DNA of 64,000 nucleotides from Epiperipatus broadwayi (taxonomy: Eukaryota; Onychophora; Udeonychophora; Euonychophora; Peripatidae), in contig JAQFVV010012572.1 in the NCBI GenBank assembly GCA_028023455.1, positions 1,302,001 through 1,366,000 of the forward strand, written 5' to 3'. Below, piece by piece: positions 34,608 to 48,272 of the stretch. The notes beneath the pieces are model-generated. The model saw only the letters and a program-made list of their open reading frames with translations, made no database searches and was not told the DNA's origin. Every line of letters begins with the position of its first letter. Positions within the stretch are counted from its first letter, which is position 1. Both the position numbers and the translations under genes were made by a program.

Positions 34608-35619
34608 CATGTTAGTAGCCAATAAAAATTTCCTAGTGCCATCTATAGCAAATTTAATTAACTATCAGTTATTTTATAATCCAACAGTCTTAGTTTTTAT
34701 TAAGATGGAAATCATGAACCATAACATTGTAAGATCCAACACTAAATTCATGAAGATGTTATTACAGCCTGATGTAGTTTGTCTCTTACATAGTTAGCTT
34801 TATCAATTCATTTATAAGTTTTACTTTCACTGTTTTTAAACAGCTTTATTTTTATGGTTGTGTTATTTTAAAAATATGTAAAACCTAGTATATAAATAAA
34901 ACTTGAGGTAAGTATAGATTAAACATAATCATGTGTTAATAAATATTAAAAAAATAGAAATGTTCTATCTTTAATAAATAAAATGTAGTATTTTTTTACC
35001 TTAAAAATGAATATGGACTAATAAAATAATACCTGTAAAATCTATAGACACTGGCATTGTGTGGTCACTTGTTTCAATTGATAAGACATGATTCATAGAG
35101 TAATATGTCTTGAGAGTTATTTATACTTTTTCTTTGTCTGAGGCCATACATTTGAAGAATTAACTGAATATAGGTTGTATTATTTCAGAAATATGCTATC
35201 AATTTTCTATTGACTTTGGTGAATTTATTATTAAAAATAGAATACAAAAGTCTCATTTTTCATTTTTAACCTTTACCTTTGACATTAATTGGTATCAAAT
35301 AATAGTCGATGCATCTATCTTAATTTGTATCATTCATTTAAAAATTAATTTAATTGTACCAAACAGTTCAATTTTAATAGTCATACAAGTTCATCTTTAT
35401 AATAAAATAATTAATCGTCAAGAGATCATATGATGTTTGAGCATCTTGACAGTTTGAGACTCAATCCAAGAACCTTTAGCTCTTGTCTCTATTACTCTAC
35501 CGCCACTGTAAAACACACATTGTTTCTCAAAAGATTTAGCAAGTATGAATTTCTTACAGTATAAATATAATAACCCATCATTACTTATATAATGACAGAA
35601 CTATCTATTAATATGAAGT

Positions 35620-35668
35620 ACTAAACATCACATGATCGCCATCTACTGTATGGAGAGTTTTGCCTGTT
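35620..35668. repeat. Minimal copy of the ACATCACATGATCACC family
   Basis: About 49 bp: CTAAACATCACATGATCGCC, ATCTACTGTATGG, GAGTTTTGCCTGTT. Flanked by ATATGAAGTA on the left and AATAAGAAGTA on the right, a possible imperfect target duplication. It joins the two ends of the longer copies with almost nothing between them. Confidence 0.6.
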
Positions 35669-35953
35669 GAATAAGAAGTAATTTTCACAATTAAAATTTT
35701 AACTTAAAAAATACGAGTTGTTGCAGACATCCTTGCCAATAATCAATAAATTATTCAATGGATAAATTTTTTTTTACCTTTTTTCAGCCCTAAAAGGATT
35801 TTTTTAGAAACCTAAAAAAAATATGAGCTGAGAAATACGATTTTTGTTTTATTCTATCTTTTTTTTTTTTACAATTTTTATCATGTATTTTTTTTTGGTT
35901 TGTTATTATTATTATTTTGTAGATTTTTAAATACAATTATGTATATTTTATAG

Positions 35954-36082
35954 GTTCATTTTCTGATATGCTTGGCTGCGAATTATGCTCATGTAAAAAG
36001 CGGAAAGAAATTGGATGAATTAGAACAATTGAATTATCTTCAGAATATTGATTTAGGAACACTACCGAAGGAAAAATTCTAG
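35954..36082 (+). CDS. M6: M6 terminal coding exon: end of span 4, cytoplasmic tail and stop
   Basis: The acceptor is TTTTATAG. The exon encodes 42 residues and ends with TAG at 36080-36082. It begins VHFLICLAANYAHVK, the highly conserved end of the fourth span in M6 proteins, followed by a charged tail with KKLDELEQLNYLQ and terminal GTLPKEKF. The LQ-rich tail ending in a TLPK-x-(K/R)-F type motif resembles arthropod M6 proteins (from knowledge of the family). After the TAG another in-frame stop comes 14 codons later; nothing suggests readthrough. Confidence 0.92.
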   Translation, partial: VHFLICLAANYAHVKSGKKLDELEQLNYLQNIDLGTLPKEKF

Positions 36083-36345
36083 GATACAAGTAAAGAAATT
36101 TTTAAGGAAGTTCATCGATATTAGTGTCTTTTTTCCTTTCTTATATAAACAGTGGCATGAGTTGTGTAATTCTATTATATAGCATATCAAAATATGGCTT
36201 CCACTCTGATTGTTTTATGCAGATATGATTTCATTTTGATGTTTACATATATGTATAATAGCAATAATGTATAATAAAATATAAAACTGGAATTTTATCA
36301 AATTCAATATACCAAGCATAAAAATGTATAAATAAATAAAAAATG
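36083..36345 (+). promoter_or_regulatory. M6: M6 proximal 3' UTR with candidate polyadenylation signals
   Basis: AT-rich sequence directly after the stop. An AATAAA hexamer lies at 36273-36278 and overlapping AATAAA copies near 36330-36340, followed by T-rich sequence. Hexamers are frequent by chance at this base composition, so which site is used is unknown; a longer 3' UTR into the feature-poor region downstream is possible. Confidence 0.4.
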
Positions 36346-39300
36346 TTATTGTAAACTTATGGCATGTTTGCCATTGCCAGATGCATTTGCATGAACTGCA
36401 AATGGCGGTAGCAAACATATTGAAAGCTATCTACAGGTAAATTTTTATTTATTTACAGGTTTTTATGTTTGAGTATGTCTTAATTCCTTTTTAAAAAATG
36501 CCATTGTTTTATTTCTTTATAAATGTCATATGTTTAACCTTTGACTTATTCTACCCCTCTTTATATTTTCAACTTTATCTTTTTTATATCTTCATAAACA
36601 TACAAAACATTTTTCCATTCATTCATTTCATCCATCATTTTTCTTCTTAATATCTTTTGGACTTCCTTAAAAATTTCTTTAACAAAATAATCAGACAGAG
36701 ATTTAAAAAACTTTCTTTTTTCATCCAATCATTTCATTTATATGTATATTATCTGTATTCATTGTATAAACGCACTTACAAATGCATACATAGTCATACA
36801 CAAATATATATATTTGTGTCTGTGTCATTCATAGCAATTTCAATGTTATAATATAATTTCTGGATAACGTTAGATTTTTAAAGCTCTGTAAGATTAATTT
36901 GTAAGGTCATAGATGTTTATATATTTTGTCATTCAAATTGAATTTAATTTTTAAATATATATATATACAGAAAAGAAAAAAATACTGTAAAAGTTTTTCC
37001 TTCTCCAAAGAACTTTGTTTTAAGTAAAAGTATATTAAAGTTATTAATATTTATATCGATGTAATTTTATATATACCGTATATGAATAATTTTGTTAATA
37101 TTTGGCTTAGCTATTTTTTTTTATTATTGTCAACAGAGTACAAGTGTATTTGTTTTGAAAGTTTACTTTTGTAATTTTAATATGGCTTCAACTTTTTTCT
37201 TGAATTTTTATATGAGTTTATATGTTAATTTTTATTTTATGGTTCTTGTAACCGCTTTTTTTTATTTTTTTTCTAACAATACTTTAGTCAATATTAGAAC
37301 CCCCCCCCCCCATAATTGATTTGCTCAGTTTACTTGTCTGAGTAATAACCACATTGTTTGTTTTTTTTTTTAATGTGTATTTGTTGAATTATAATATTTT
37401 AATACTTATTTATAGTTATAAACTGCTAGTGTGTAGAAATTTTTTAGAAAAAAAAAAAAAAGAATTTCGAATTAATTTTATTGCAGTATTAATTTATTTA
37501 AAGTTTTTTTTTGTTCAATTAAAAAACAGTCAGTTTAAATTTAAAAGTATTAATATATATTTGTCATACATATAGTAGTACCTCTCAATAATGACTCCCA
37601 CGGCCTCCTCGCTATAAGGATACTGCTTGTAAATTTTGTATGCATGTGCTTTTCAGAAATATGTAGTTAAATATTATTATGAGTCAGTATCTGTTTTCAA
37701 GGTTTATAAACATTGAATTAATAATATTATGTTTTAATATTTTTAATGCACACTGTATTTAATATTTTGTGCTAACTATTAACTAAATGATATTTTACAC
37801 TAAGTATTTGTAATAAAAACATCATAAATGTGACTTTAAATGACAAATTAATAATAATTAACAAGATATATGTATGGCTGATATAGGCCATAACCCAAAA
37901 TTGGCCAAAGCATTAAATACATTGTGATTAATAAACAGAGATTTTTATACAAAAAAAAGTAAAAGTGCTATTCCTGTGAATATTAAAACAATTACAAAGT
38001 ATGATAGTCTTACTGCAGAAATCAAAAAACGTAATTATCTAGATTGAAGATCAAACCAACCATAAGTTATTTTATTAATTACTGTATTAGCAGATCACAC
38101 ATTATATTAGCGTAACATCTTTTTTCTTTTTAGTTGATAACTTTATATTATTATTGTTTTTTTTAATTAATTGACTCAATAAAATAATGAAATATTACAT
38201 TATTTTTAACCCATTCTGTATATTAATATGTGAAGTTATTGTCATCTATATTTATGAATGAAAAAAAAGGCTTATAGCGAAGAAAACCTGGTTTCCATTC
38301 TACCATTAATGCGAAGTACTATTGTATTTAGCAAAGAATACAAAAAGCTTTGAAAAGTGTAACCAAAGATTTATAATCTCTAATAAACTATTTCTCTCAT
38401 ATCTGCTTTTGCAATATTAGTACTAGAGTTGGGGGGGGGGGCTTCTGCTGTTGAAATATACAAAGAACTTTTTCCATATTTTAATCATTTGTTCAGAATT
38501 TCATTGAAAAAAAAATCTGAAAGTGTATTGAAATTCTGTTATAAAATGTAGCACATGTAATTAATTACACACACACAGCAATTTTTAATTATATATATTT
38601 AATGAAATATTGTAAAAATGTATATAAAGAAAATAATTCTAGAGAAATTATGTTTTTGTAATAATCTTGCAACCGTCCATTAAAAAAATTATATTAGTAA
38701 TTTTGTAGATTAAAAAAAAAAGACAGACCTTCAAATCATTGTATTATTAATTTGAATAAGGTTAACCCTTTATTTATGGTAAAAAATCAAGTTTTGCAAC
38801 TAAATTCCTGGTTGATTCTAGAACTTTTGATAAAGATTTGATCATATATAAATCTATTTTTACCTTTGTATTGTTTTTTTTTATTTCCTTTTATATTTTC
38901 TGAATATTAGCATTGTTCCAGATATGTTGAAATATAATTACCATTTTAAATTTTTATGAAAAAATATATGTGTGTGTAGAAAATTATAGCAAAGATTTAT
39001 ATATATGCAATAATTAATGGTAGCACTATAAAACAAAAGAATGAGAGTGAAGTTATCTCACACACACACCCCTTCATCAGAATGTGCATGAGATTATTCT
39101 ATAGCACTCATTTAATAAAAGAATTCACTGCAGTGCTGTATCACTGTTTTATAAAATATTTAGGTGTCTTCCTCGACTAGTGTGAGAGCAATGACAGTAA
39201 GTATGGTGAGACAGTTTCATTTTCTGCTTGGTTCTTTAATTTTACAGTGCTACTCTTAAATTATAATGTATGTGTAAATATGAATAAGTATTTTTTGAAG

Positions 39301-40850
39301 TTGGCTAATTCACAGTGATTTGAATAGTCCTTTCCAATAATACTAACATTCTGTGTACTTATATTTTATATATAAGAACGTCTTATATATTCTTTTGCAT
39401 CATCATCTTGAGGTTTTTTTTTTTTTCTTTTGGCATTTTAAGAATTATTTTCTAAAAATTATTATTTTTTTTTTGCTCTTTCAGATTCTTTAAAATATAA
39501 CTCACTAATTCAATATTCATATGAACGATTTAATTCTTTTTTGTTTCTACAACAAATATGTTCATTTTTTTTATAATTCGGTGTGATGTATACTTATATA
39601 TGTGTATATTAAAGAAGCAGCAGACAATGAAAATAATATTGCAATAAATGCAATTTCTTGCTTGTATAACCTATTATATAGGCATGAAACTGCTTTCAAC
39701 TGAAAGTTCATACGTGTGCCCACACATAATAAATTGAAGTTATATCGAATCTTCAAAGTGCTATCAATATTCGTTTATAATATATTATTTATTAACTTGG
39801 GACAAAAAAAAGTGTAATTATTCTTTGCAAGACCATATGGGCATACCAATCCTATATCACCACGGCAACATCATATTTAAATATATTATGTTTCATTTGA
39901 TGTTAAAGCTGGAATTTTTAATTTAGCTTTTATTTTAATACAGCCTATTTTATCAAAACTCGTTATACACACAAGGCAGAGCTACATAACATTCAGCTTT
40001 TCTAAAGAATCTTACAATATTCAAATGTCTGCCACACTAATTTTTGTGAGACAACTAGACGGAAAGAAAATAGTGTAACTTCTCTAAACATGAGTTACTG
40101 GTGTTTTTGCTTTTTTTCTTAATTTACTTTTTTTTTCTTAAAACTTTTAAATCAACTAATTGTGTTATTGATAAGATTTTGTGATTTTTATTAATTAGAG
40201 ATTATTTTAATGTGCATTTGTGTGAGGGTGCATGTATGTATATAAACATAGCATTTGTTTACGTGGAAATATGTATGATTTTGGTTTATTCTATTTAATG
40301 TTTGGAATTATGACTGCTGTGTTATAAAACTTCTATATAATATATCTAGATGTAGACAATTTAATGATATAATCGTTTTATTAAAATATACCGAATTCTA
40401 AAATTAAAATGGCAGCATTATATTTTTTAAAAAAGAATGCAGTGGGGAAAGACAATTACTTGCCATTATATTTATTTTCTAATTACTCAGTCTGCCTTCT
40501 AAGAGCATTCATGTTATAAAAGTCTATAGCTAAGTGGAAGTAAAATATAATAAAACTAAATTAACCAATCGTGATACTTGTGTTTGAATGTCGCATATGT
40601 ATTTGCTTGCATTTTTTTTAGATTCTTTGAATATTTTAGTCTGTTAATCCTAAACTGTTTTATTCTTGCTTTTTAAAACAATCATATTCTTTACTATATG
40701 AACCAAAAAAAGTATGTTCCCATTTTGTTAATTTCTTTCTAATTACATCAGTCATTAAATCTGGAATGCAACTTATAATATATTTATCTACTATGTCTAT
40801 AGCCTTTGTTTGAATTCAGACCAAATAAATTTAAAAATTTTTCCAAGATA
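36346..40850. other. M6 3' flank; no gene seen
   Basis: AT-rich region with many homopolymers, including C runs (37301-37310), G runs (38431-38440) and several long T runs. Apparent open frames are low complexity. I find no exon, RNA gene or transposon boundary. Confidence 0.4.
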
Positions 40851-40859
40851 TTTAATACT

Positions 40860-41060
40860 TGTTTTTTTATTAGGCCATCAACCCATAATCAATTTACTAT
40901 GGATATCTAGCTATTCATAGCTTGAGGCTAAAGTAAAGTTGAAAAAGTGCTCAAACCTCTACCTGTCCTGGTGAGTTCTGTCTCCCAAATACTATTCTAT
41001 GAGGAACTGCTAGAAAGGCTTTGATCTACAGTGGATCTTTTTTGACATTGTAACTTCCAT
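40860..41060 (+). repeat. SINE-like repeat copy
   Basis: Contains GGCCATCAACCCATAATCAA, GATATCTAGCTATTCATAGC and AAAGTGCTCAAACCTCTACC, in the same order as the bodies at 11036-11255 and 21380-21600. Degenerate. Confidence 0.45.
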
Positions 41061-43980
41061 CATTTTTAATTATTGACAAAGACAAGCCACAGCAAGATGG
41101 TATCGTCAAGTTTAGTTAAGTTTCTCAGACACATAGTTTCTCTTCTCTACATCATACCAGCAAACTTTTTAATTTCACCCATCCATTCCGTATGTGCTTA
41201 TATAGCAATGTCACTAAGTGGCACTCTGGGTAATTAGATAATTGAAGTTCTTCCATATTCTGCCTTTTTGTTCTTCCAAATTTATCTTTAGTCAGTTTTA
41301 GCTATTATTTTTTTATACTTTATCTCAATAATGAACATATAGCAATTAGAAGATGATTAAAAACTATTTTGAAAAGAACCACAAGTATATATATATATTT
41401 ATAAGCCATATTTCTAAACTTTGTTTTAAATTATAGCAACTCTAACTAATGAATGTATGAGTTTAAATTTTTAATAATTCTGTATTTTTAAAATGCCTTA
41501 TTAAAAAAAGGAGAAAAAAATCCGTACATCAAATAAAATTAATAAATAGTAATTAAATAGTTTAACTAATGGTTTGAGATGTTCGTTTATGCAAAAATTT
41601 AACTTAAAAGTTGTTTCTATCAATTTATGTATGTGTACATATTTATTTATGCATCAGAAAATTGAACTACCCTCTATCTTTCTCATTGAGAAATAGAATA
41701 TTAACTGACATATTAATACTCACTTTCTGAATAATAAATTAAAACAATACCAAAATGACAAGATCAACTACATCTATATTTCAAATATTAACTTCTTGAC
41801 AATAATTAATATTTGAAACCTAATTCTATTATTTATCTATTTGTATGATTGTATATACAGATTATATAAATCACAAGATAGTAGCTTAAATTCATCAATA
41901 TCAGGAATCTTTATTCTGTTGTTATGGCAACCTCTCTCTCTCTCCCTACATATATATATATATATGTGTGTGTATGTGCGTTGCAGCATTAAGATTCAGA
42001 TAGCAAGTGCTACTTCTTAAGGGTTGCCAAAAATTGAAAAATAAAAAGCGCAAAAAAAAAGTTCTGCCTGTGTTAAATAATAATTTGTTTTACTTAAAGA
42101 ATAAAATGCATCATAAATGAGGGAGAATGTTTTTCTTTTTTACATATATACATTATATTTGTAACCTGTCACTGCATTTTTTTTTTTTTTAGGATTTGCA
42201 CTCATATAAATGCATCTAATGTCAATTATATTATAGAGCTATAACTTATATAAAATAAACCATTAAAGCACTTTTTGGTATGCAAACAAATATTTGAGTC
42301 TATTAGAATAGGTTAGATTTATGTTTTAGCCTATTTCAATTTGTGATTAATGAATTTAAGGGCATACTACAGCTGCCAAAGCAATATTCCTGAAAACAGT
42401 TTTATAAGACTTATACTGTCAGTTTATAATTCAGAAATTAGCTTTTATATTTATATATAATACTTTTATTTCAAATTGAGGTCAATAGGGGGTGCTTTAT
42501 CACTCTTGATTCTTATGAAAAATGTATCACATAAATACAATTTGATAGAACTAAACTTGTACTTGAAAGTCAAATAACAATGTAGATGAAACAATCCAAT
42601 GTCCAAAAGGTTCAAAACTAGTAATGTTAATCTTTTGTAAATTTCTGTTATTACTGTAAATATCCATTGATTCAATATGCATGAGATGGTAAGCTGGACT
42701 AATAGGTCTGCTGTACTACATGGAAGATGATGCTCATAGTATTGTATCCATCTAATAGGAAATTTACATCGTAAAGTCTTTTGGACTGCCATCTAGTGCC
42801 TGCTGATTGCAAAAATAAAGAGATTTGCACTATTTGATATTCTTGGTGAAAAATTTAAACCAAATTAATTATTTTTATTTGAATCTTCAAAACCATCTTC
42901 ACTTGGCAATATATTGCACCAGATAAATATTATAAAAGGTATTTAGATAAAAAGCATTATCTTGTTCAGTATTTCTATAACAAGGTGATTTATTTTAACT
43001 TTGTGTATTTGTAAATCTTTGTTTTAATTAATCTATAAATTTTAAATGTTTTAATTGTTGTTTATGTTTTGACATATTGTTGGTTTTACTTTGAATCCGT
43101 CCAGATAAATAATTTTTTTGTTATCTTTTGATGGTAATTTATGTTAATTTGCTATAATTTGTTTTATTATATATTTTTTTTGATTATTCATTTTATGTAA
43201 ATATATGTTTTTTTATTATAATGATTGTTGTAAAGATTTGGCCAAAGTTAAAACTGTAAACTCTTGGTACCAATATTGTTGATTATTGAGAAAAGTATAT
43301 AATCTTCATTGAAAATAATAATTGTAATCCGAGCCAGTAATGTTGTTTCAATGTGCATTTGTGTATAACATTATTTGTAAATATATATATAAATTTGTAT
43401 AATATATCCTACAAATTAAAAGATTTTTTTTAATTAATTATTTGACTTATGTTTATATTATTTTATTGTTGTTTTTTATTTATTTCCCATAAAAATGCAT
43501 GTGTGTGAACATCTAACATAGTCATGTAATGCCTGCATAATTTATAAAAAGAGAGAGCCAAAGATCTGTAGGCCTAGTGTGCAAATGGCGAATAATAATT
43601 TTAATCATATATGACCAATCACTAATTAGCTTTGAAATCCAAGCATCACTGATGCAATTTCCTTAAACTCTGAAACAATTTTTAAAATCCTATGGTGTTG
43701 AATAAGAAGCAGTAAAGAAAAGTTTAGTGTATTGAAAAATATTTTAATTGTAGCTTGCACATAGGAAGCATAAGTTTACTAATCCTTCATAGTATTATAA
43801 TGTTGTTTTGATTTATATGATTATGCAAATGACATTCATTAGTATGCAATGAAGTCTAAAAAATGTATCTAAATGGGTTTGCTGTTATAATAATGGATTA
43901 GAATAATAATGCTAATGGAATTTTATAATTCAGGTGAACAAATAAAAATCAAAGAATTAATTTTGTTATGAATATGCATA
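41061..43980. other. No gene recognised
   Basis: AT-rich sequence. The longest frame (42466-42792, minus strand, 108 codons) matches no family I know and has no splice or start context; near its 5' end is CCATCTAGTGCCTGCTGATT, a word related to the repeat family of 1221-2172. A (TA)n/(TG)n run lies at about 41950-41980. Confidence 0.4.
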
Positions 43981-44107
43981 ATGGTAATAGGGAGAAATGT
44001 TGCTCAACAAGAAAAAAATGGTGAAGTCAGTATGAAATTTCTCAACAATAAAGACACTATTGAACAAGTATTTGATCATTTTCCAAACTTCTGTGGAAGG
44101 ATTAGAA
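43981..44107 (+). CDS. Possible exon of an unknown gene (weak)
   Basis: An ATG-started segment of 42 codons with less AT-skewed composition than its surroundings. The peptide includes NVAQQEKNGEVSMKFLNNKD and EQVFDHFPNFCGRI, and it ends at a consensus donor GTAAGT (44108). I do not recognise the family. There is no in-frame acceptor just upstream; the LTR element begins about 110 bp downstream. It could be a first coding exon, an exon remnant or chance. Confidence 0.22.
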
Positions 44108-44215
44108 GTAAGTATTTATATAAAAGTAATTATTCTATCCATCAGCTAAACTTGTTAGTCATTGCTTATTGTTATATTTATTTAATTTTTTTAATGCTAA
44201 ATATATGTTTAATGT

Positions 44216-47200
44216 TGTAACGGTCAAATAGGTACATTCATGAAACAAAATCTAGAACTTTGATAGATCATCCTAAGGCCAACCAGTTTTACAGTGGTGG
44301 AAGCCATGACTCTGGCCCAACCCTAGTTCCTCTACCATTGCTCATAGACTTACCACCTTGCGAATGATACAGTTGAGGCCACAGCAGTATTTCCCTTCTT
44401 CACGTGCTGGCAGTAGCACATCAGTAGAACAAAAGAATGGGAATAATCAGCGTTCTATTTAGCACAACTATATAGGTATCATGTGGCTTATATATGACTA
44501 TTAACCATTGAATAGATTTTGATAATTAATAATAAAATCATTATTAAATACTAAATAATTATGAGTTGGTGAGCAAGACTACGACATGAAGCAAGAGTAA
44601 ATTTAAAATTAATTTAATGAATTTAAAATATGAAAACAATAATAAAAACAATATTTCTATAGCTAGGTGTCTGATCTCACACGCAGGTGATTAAGGGATA
44701 TTTACATTAATTTGGATTCACACGCAAGTGATGAGTTTTAGAAATAATTTTGCATAGCTGAGTTTACATGACTTGGTTTACATATATAGATCAAATCACT
44801 TGCAGGTGACTATAAATTTCTAGTTACAATTATTAGAGTTTTAAGGTTTTATGCATTTCCGGTATATATATAGCGTCAAATTACTCACAGGTGACTGTAG
44901 TTTTAGGTTACACTTAATTTATTTCGCTATATATATATATATGTGTGTGTGTGATTCTATCACTTGCAGGTCATGAAATTATAATACAATTAGATCTTGT
45001 ACTTTTATGAGCGTTAATACTAATTTTATGACTATGAATTTGCTCATGTTTATCTATGCCTAGTTTATGCTATAATAGGATCTAGATCTGCTTTAAGTTA
45101 GTGGAAGTGACTATAAATTTTAATAAAGAACATATTTTATCTAGCATAATTAATATATTCTCCACATAGTTAATATACATTTTAAACTGGATTCTAATTT
45201 AGATCAAAGCTGAAATAATAATTATAATGGCCGGATGAACTGATTATTGGGAGCTAGACTTCAGATACTAATGCCTATAGAAACATACAATTCTGAGTCT
45301 TTTTGCATCTCATATCATTGCTGTGAAATAAGAGGCCTTTTTAGTTTGGAGGATCAAGCAATTTATATTATGTGGGAGTCTTACGCTCTGGGTGAGTCTC
45401 ATTCTCCATTATAAAAGATGCAGAATGGGTTGGCGTGTACCAGTCACCATCTGAAGAAGGAAATTGCCCAAACTAAATGTACTGGAGTAGCCCTAACATG
45501 TATGCCCAGTAAAGAAGCACAGCAACAAGTGAGTTACGCCGTAGCGTTTCTTAAGGACACATATGCACCGCTGACCACATTATCATATCATAAAATTACA
45601 ATGCTAATTAAGAGTTTCCTTCATGAAACTACCCTATATCACTTCATATTATAATATGTATAATTATACTATTTAGAAAAGTTTATGAATCCGATTTACA
45701 AAGCTATCTATATAGGCTTTTATTTACTTAAGGAGGATTACAGCATATGGGGAAATTAAAATACAGAATTATAAATTTATGCTGCATTTTATCACTTCAA
45801 CTGAATATTGGTAAAATATTACATTTAAAAGCAAATCTATTTTAGAATAATTATATGCTTGTAATTATATTTCAAATAGGATATTTTATCTGTTTCAAAA
45901 CAGAGCTTTTTAGTTTGCGCGTTATTATGCATCTTAACATATATACGCGAAATGACATATATATGCATGAGAATCTTCACTTAATTCTCACTAATGGTTT
46001 AATTACGAATAAAGCCCGGTCTTGAAAACATATAGCATAAACAATGTAATATAACTAAAATAACAAGATTTGGCATAGATTTAATTAAGAAATGCAATAT
46101 TTAAAGTACGATAAATTTTCACGCAAGTGAAATTTGAAATTTGGTTTTGTTTAAAATTAAACTTATGCGACATTAGCTGAAATATGATTGACTCAGTTCC
46201 GATAACTCTAAGTTTATAAGATTAATGATGGCAAAAGATTATCATTAACTTAAGATATATAAATGAGCTTAGAAATTTTAATAATTATTTTAAAACAGAT
46301 CATCAGGTATTATACGTGACTAAATTTATATAAAACATTTAAATTCTAGATTTTAGCAAGTTAAAATTGAATAGTATTTAATTACTTAGAATAAGACTAA
46401 TACGAACTAAATCAATCATTAATTTCTACAAGTAAACCAATACATAATATCATAAAATCAAGTTAATAAATGAAATGTATTCTCAATGGAAATAACTCAG
46501 ATTTTGGAATAATAAATCAATCTGTCAATGAATTATTTAACGAATCATAAGAATAAATAGGTTTATAAATCAGGCAAGGTTTTAGGGTTTAAAATAAAGT
46601 TATTAAATCATTTACATTTTAGGTAAGATTTTAAGATTGAAATAAAACAAAATAAAATTTACATTTACATGAGTTTAGTTTACATTATTATTATGGCCAT
46701 TAGATTAAGATTTAAGCTAGCATTTTAGAGTTTTAGTTTAGTGGAAAGCTTTAGGATTGAAGGAGTATTTACCATTCTTCCTCTCTTTTCTTTCTCCTGC
46801 CAAGTTCTTTCTGCATAGCGGGATCTCTTTAAGTTGTTACGGTGGTTAGTTCGTGTTTCTCCATCTCAGGTAGCTTTTCATCGGCGGCGGGAGGCAAGAT
46901 TTTCAGCCTATTACCCCGACATGCTAATTATTAACTTTCTTCAATATTTTATTAAAACTACAAATTGAATGTGAGTGTCCGAATGCCTTAAAGATGGCTG
47001 CTATCGCTTATATAGCAATACACCCACCTCTCCATTATTATTTTCTTAGATCCATTTTCCTAGCTTACTCGCTTATTACCAGGAATCGTGGAAGCCTGCT
47101 GTGTCAACTTTTAATTAGATCAAAAAAAAAACCATTGACATGCGGTAATTTATACAATTTTCTAATTTTAATTCTAAATATAATTTTAATCAATTCTATA

Positions 47201-47699
47201 CCGGGAAGGATTAACTCTTCTGGCGTCATTTTGGCTAAAAAAACTAATCTAAGGTATGTGAAAAACATTTTGTTATATATGTAACTCAACCATTTTAATT
47301 TACTGAAATATGCAAAATTATGAAATTTCAAATATAAATAACAATAAATATTTCGAAATAAAGAAATCTTAATGTTTTATATCCTATTAATATTAGTTTT
47401 CTAGCATATACGTAGTTCTAAAGTTACACATACAACTCGTTTTTCATTTAATAATTATTAATATTATATATGTGCATATTTTATTTTAGAGATTTATGTC
47501 TATATAAATGAATATTTCTTTACGTATGTAAATATATACACACACATGCTTGATTATGCTTATTTAAGTCTAAATTTAGGCAGATTTTTATAGTATTATT
47601 TATAAGATATACGAGGATTTGGTGGTGTTTATATATATATAAGAATACTACTATAGAATATAGTAGGTGAAACAGTTAGATTGTACAAGCTGACTTTCA
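44216..47699 (-). mobile_element. 3' LTR (element orientation) of an 11.4-kb LTR retrotransposon
   Basis: About 3.48 kb, starting TGTAACGGTCAAAT on the + strand and ending CTGACTTTCA. A direct repeat of 52079-55602 with scattered substitutions and small indels. A 4-bp target duplication ATGT lies at 44212-44215 and 55603-55606, with TG...CA ends. It contains a tract of interrupted CACTTGCAGGTGA/CACTCGCAGGTGA motifs (about 44680-44975). Open frames inside (45418-45654, 46994-47284) have no family similarity. Confidence 0.85.
44675..44980. repeat. Dispersed CAGGTGA / CGCAAGTGA motif cluster within the LTR
   Basis: CACACGCAGGTGA, CACACGCAAGTGA, CACTTGCAGGTGA, CTCACAGGTGACTGTAG and CACTTGCAGGTCATG occur at irregular 40-100-bp spacing, and again at 52515-52805 in the partner LTR. 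CAGGTG is an E-box-type core, so these may be promoter elements of the retrotransposon (inference). Confidence 0.5.
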
Positions 47700-48272
47700 T
47701 ATCCTCAAACTCACGAGAATTTATGAAATTTTAATTGTTTGATGCTTTTACTTCGGGTATAAATAAATTTCTGTTAGCGAAATATCCTGCTGCTCTATCC
47801 TTCATTAACTTTAATATACTCCCCATGAACCCCATCTACTTTATTTTCCTGCTTTAATGAAACCACACAACTTTTAACTACTAAATATATAATGAATACA
47901 ACAAAACTACATCCTACCAATTCTACTAAAACAATTATATACATTTTCAAATATTTATCAATGTTTCAGATCCCTAAGTAGGGTCTGCAGTCCTAATTAC
48001 TACTGTCTTATATGGCCTTAAACTCGTTTTCTCTGCAAGATATGGATTGCTCTCCCTTATACTCATCCTATCCTTGTTATTTATACGTTTCCTTTTAAAT
48101 TTTGATCTTTCCTTACTTATCTTGCTGTCCATCCTTATATATTTCTTTCTTCCTTCTATTTATTCAAAGACTGGTAGTTTCCATCTCCCTCGATCTTCTT
48201 TCCTGCCTCTTTTTATATTTGACCTCTCCCTCTTTAACTTGCTATTTATTTCTACTTCTTTTTCTCTTTCTT

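Noticed and set aside
36080-36124. Stop-codon readthrough extension of M6 (14 codons to the next stop)
   Set aside because: No readthrough context such as TGA-CTA and the extension is lysine-rich without family similarity.
46994-47284. 96-codon frame in the long LTR
   Set aside because: The partner LTR has indels that break it (about 54903-55200); no domain.
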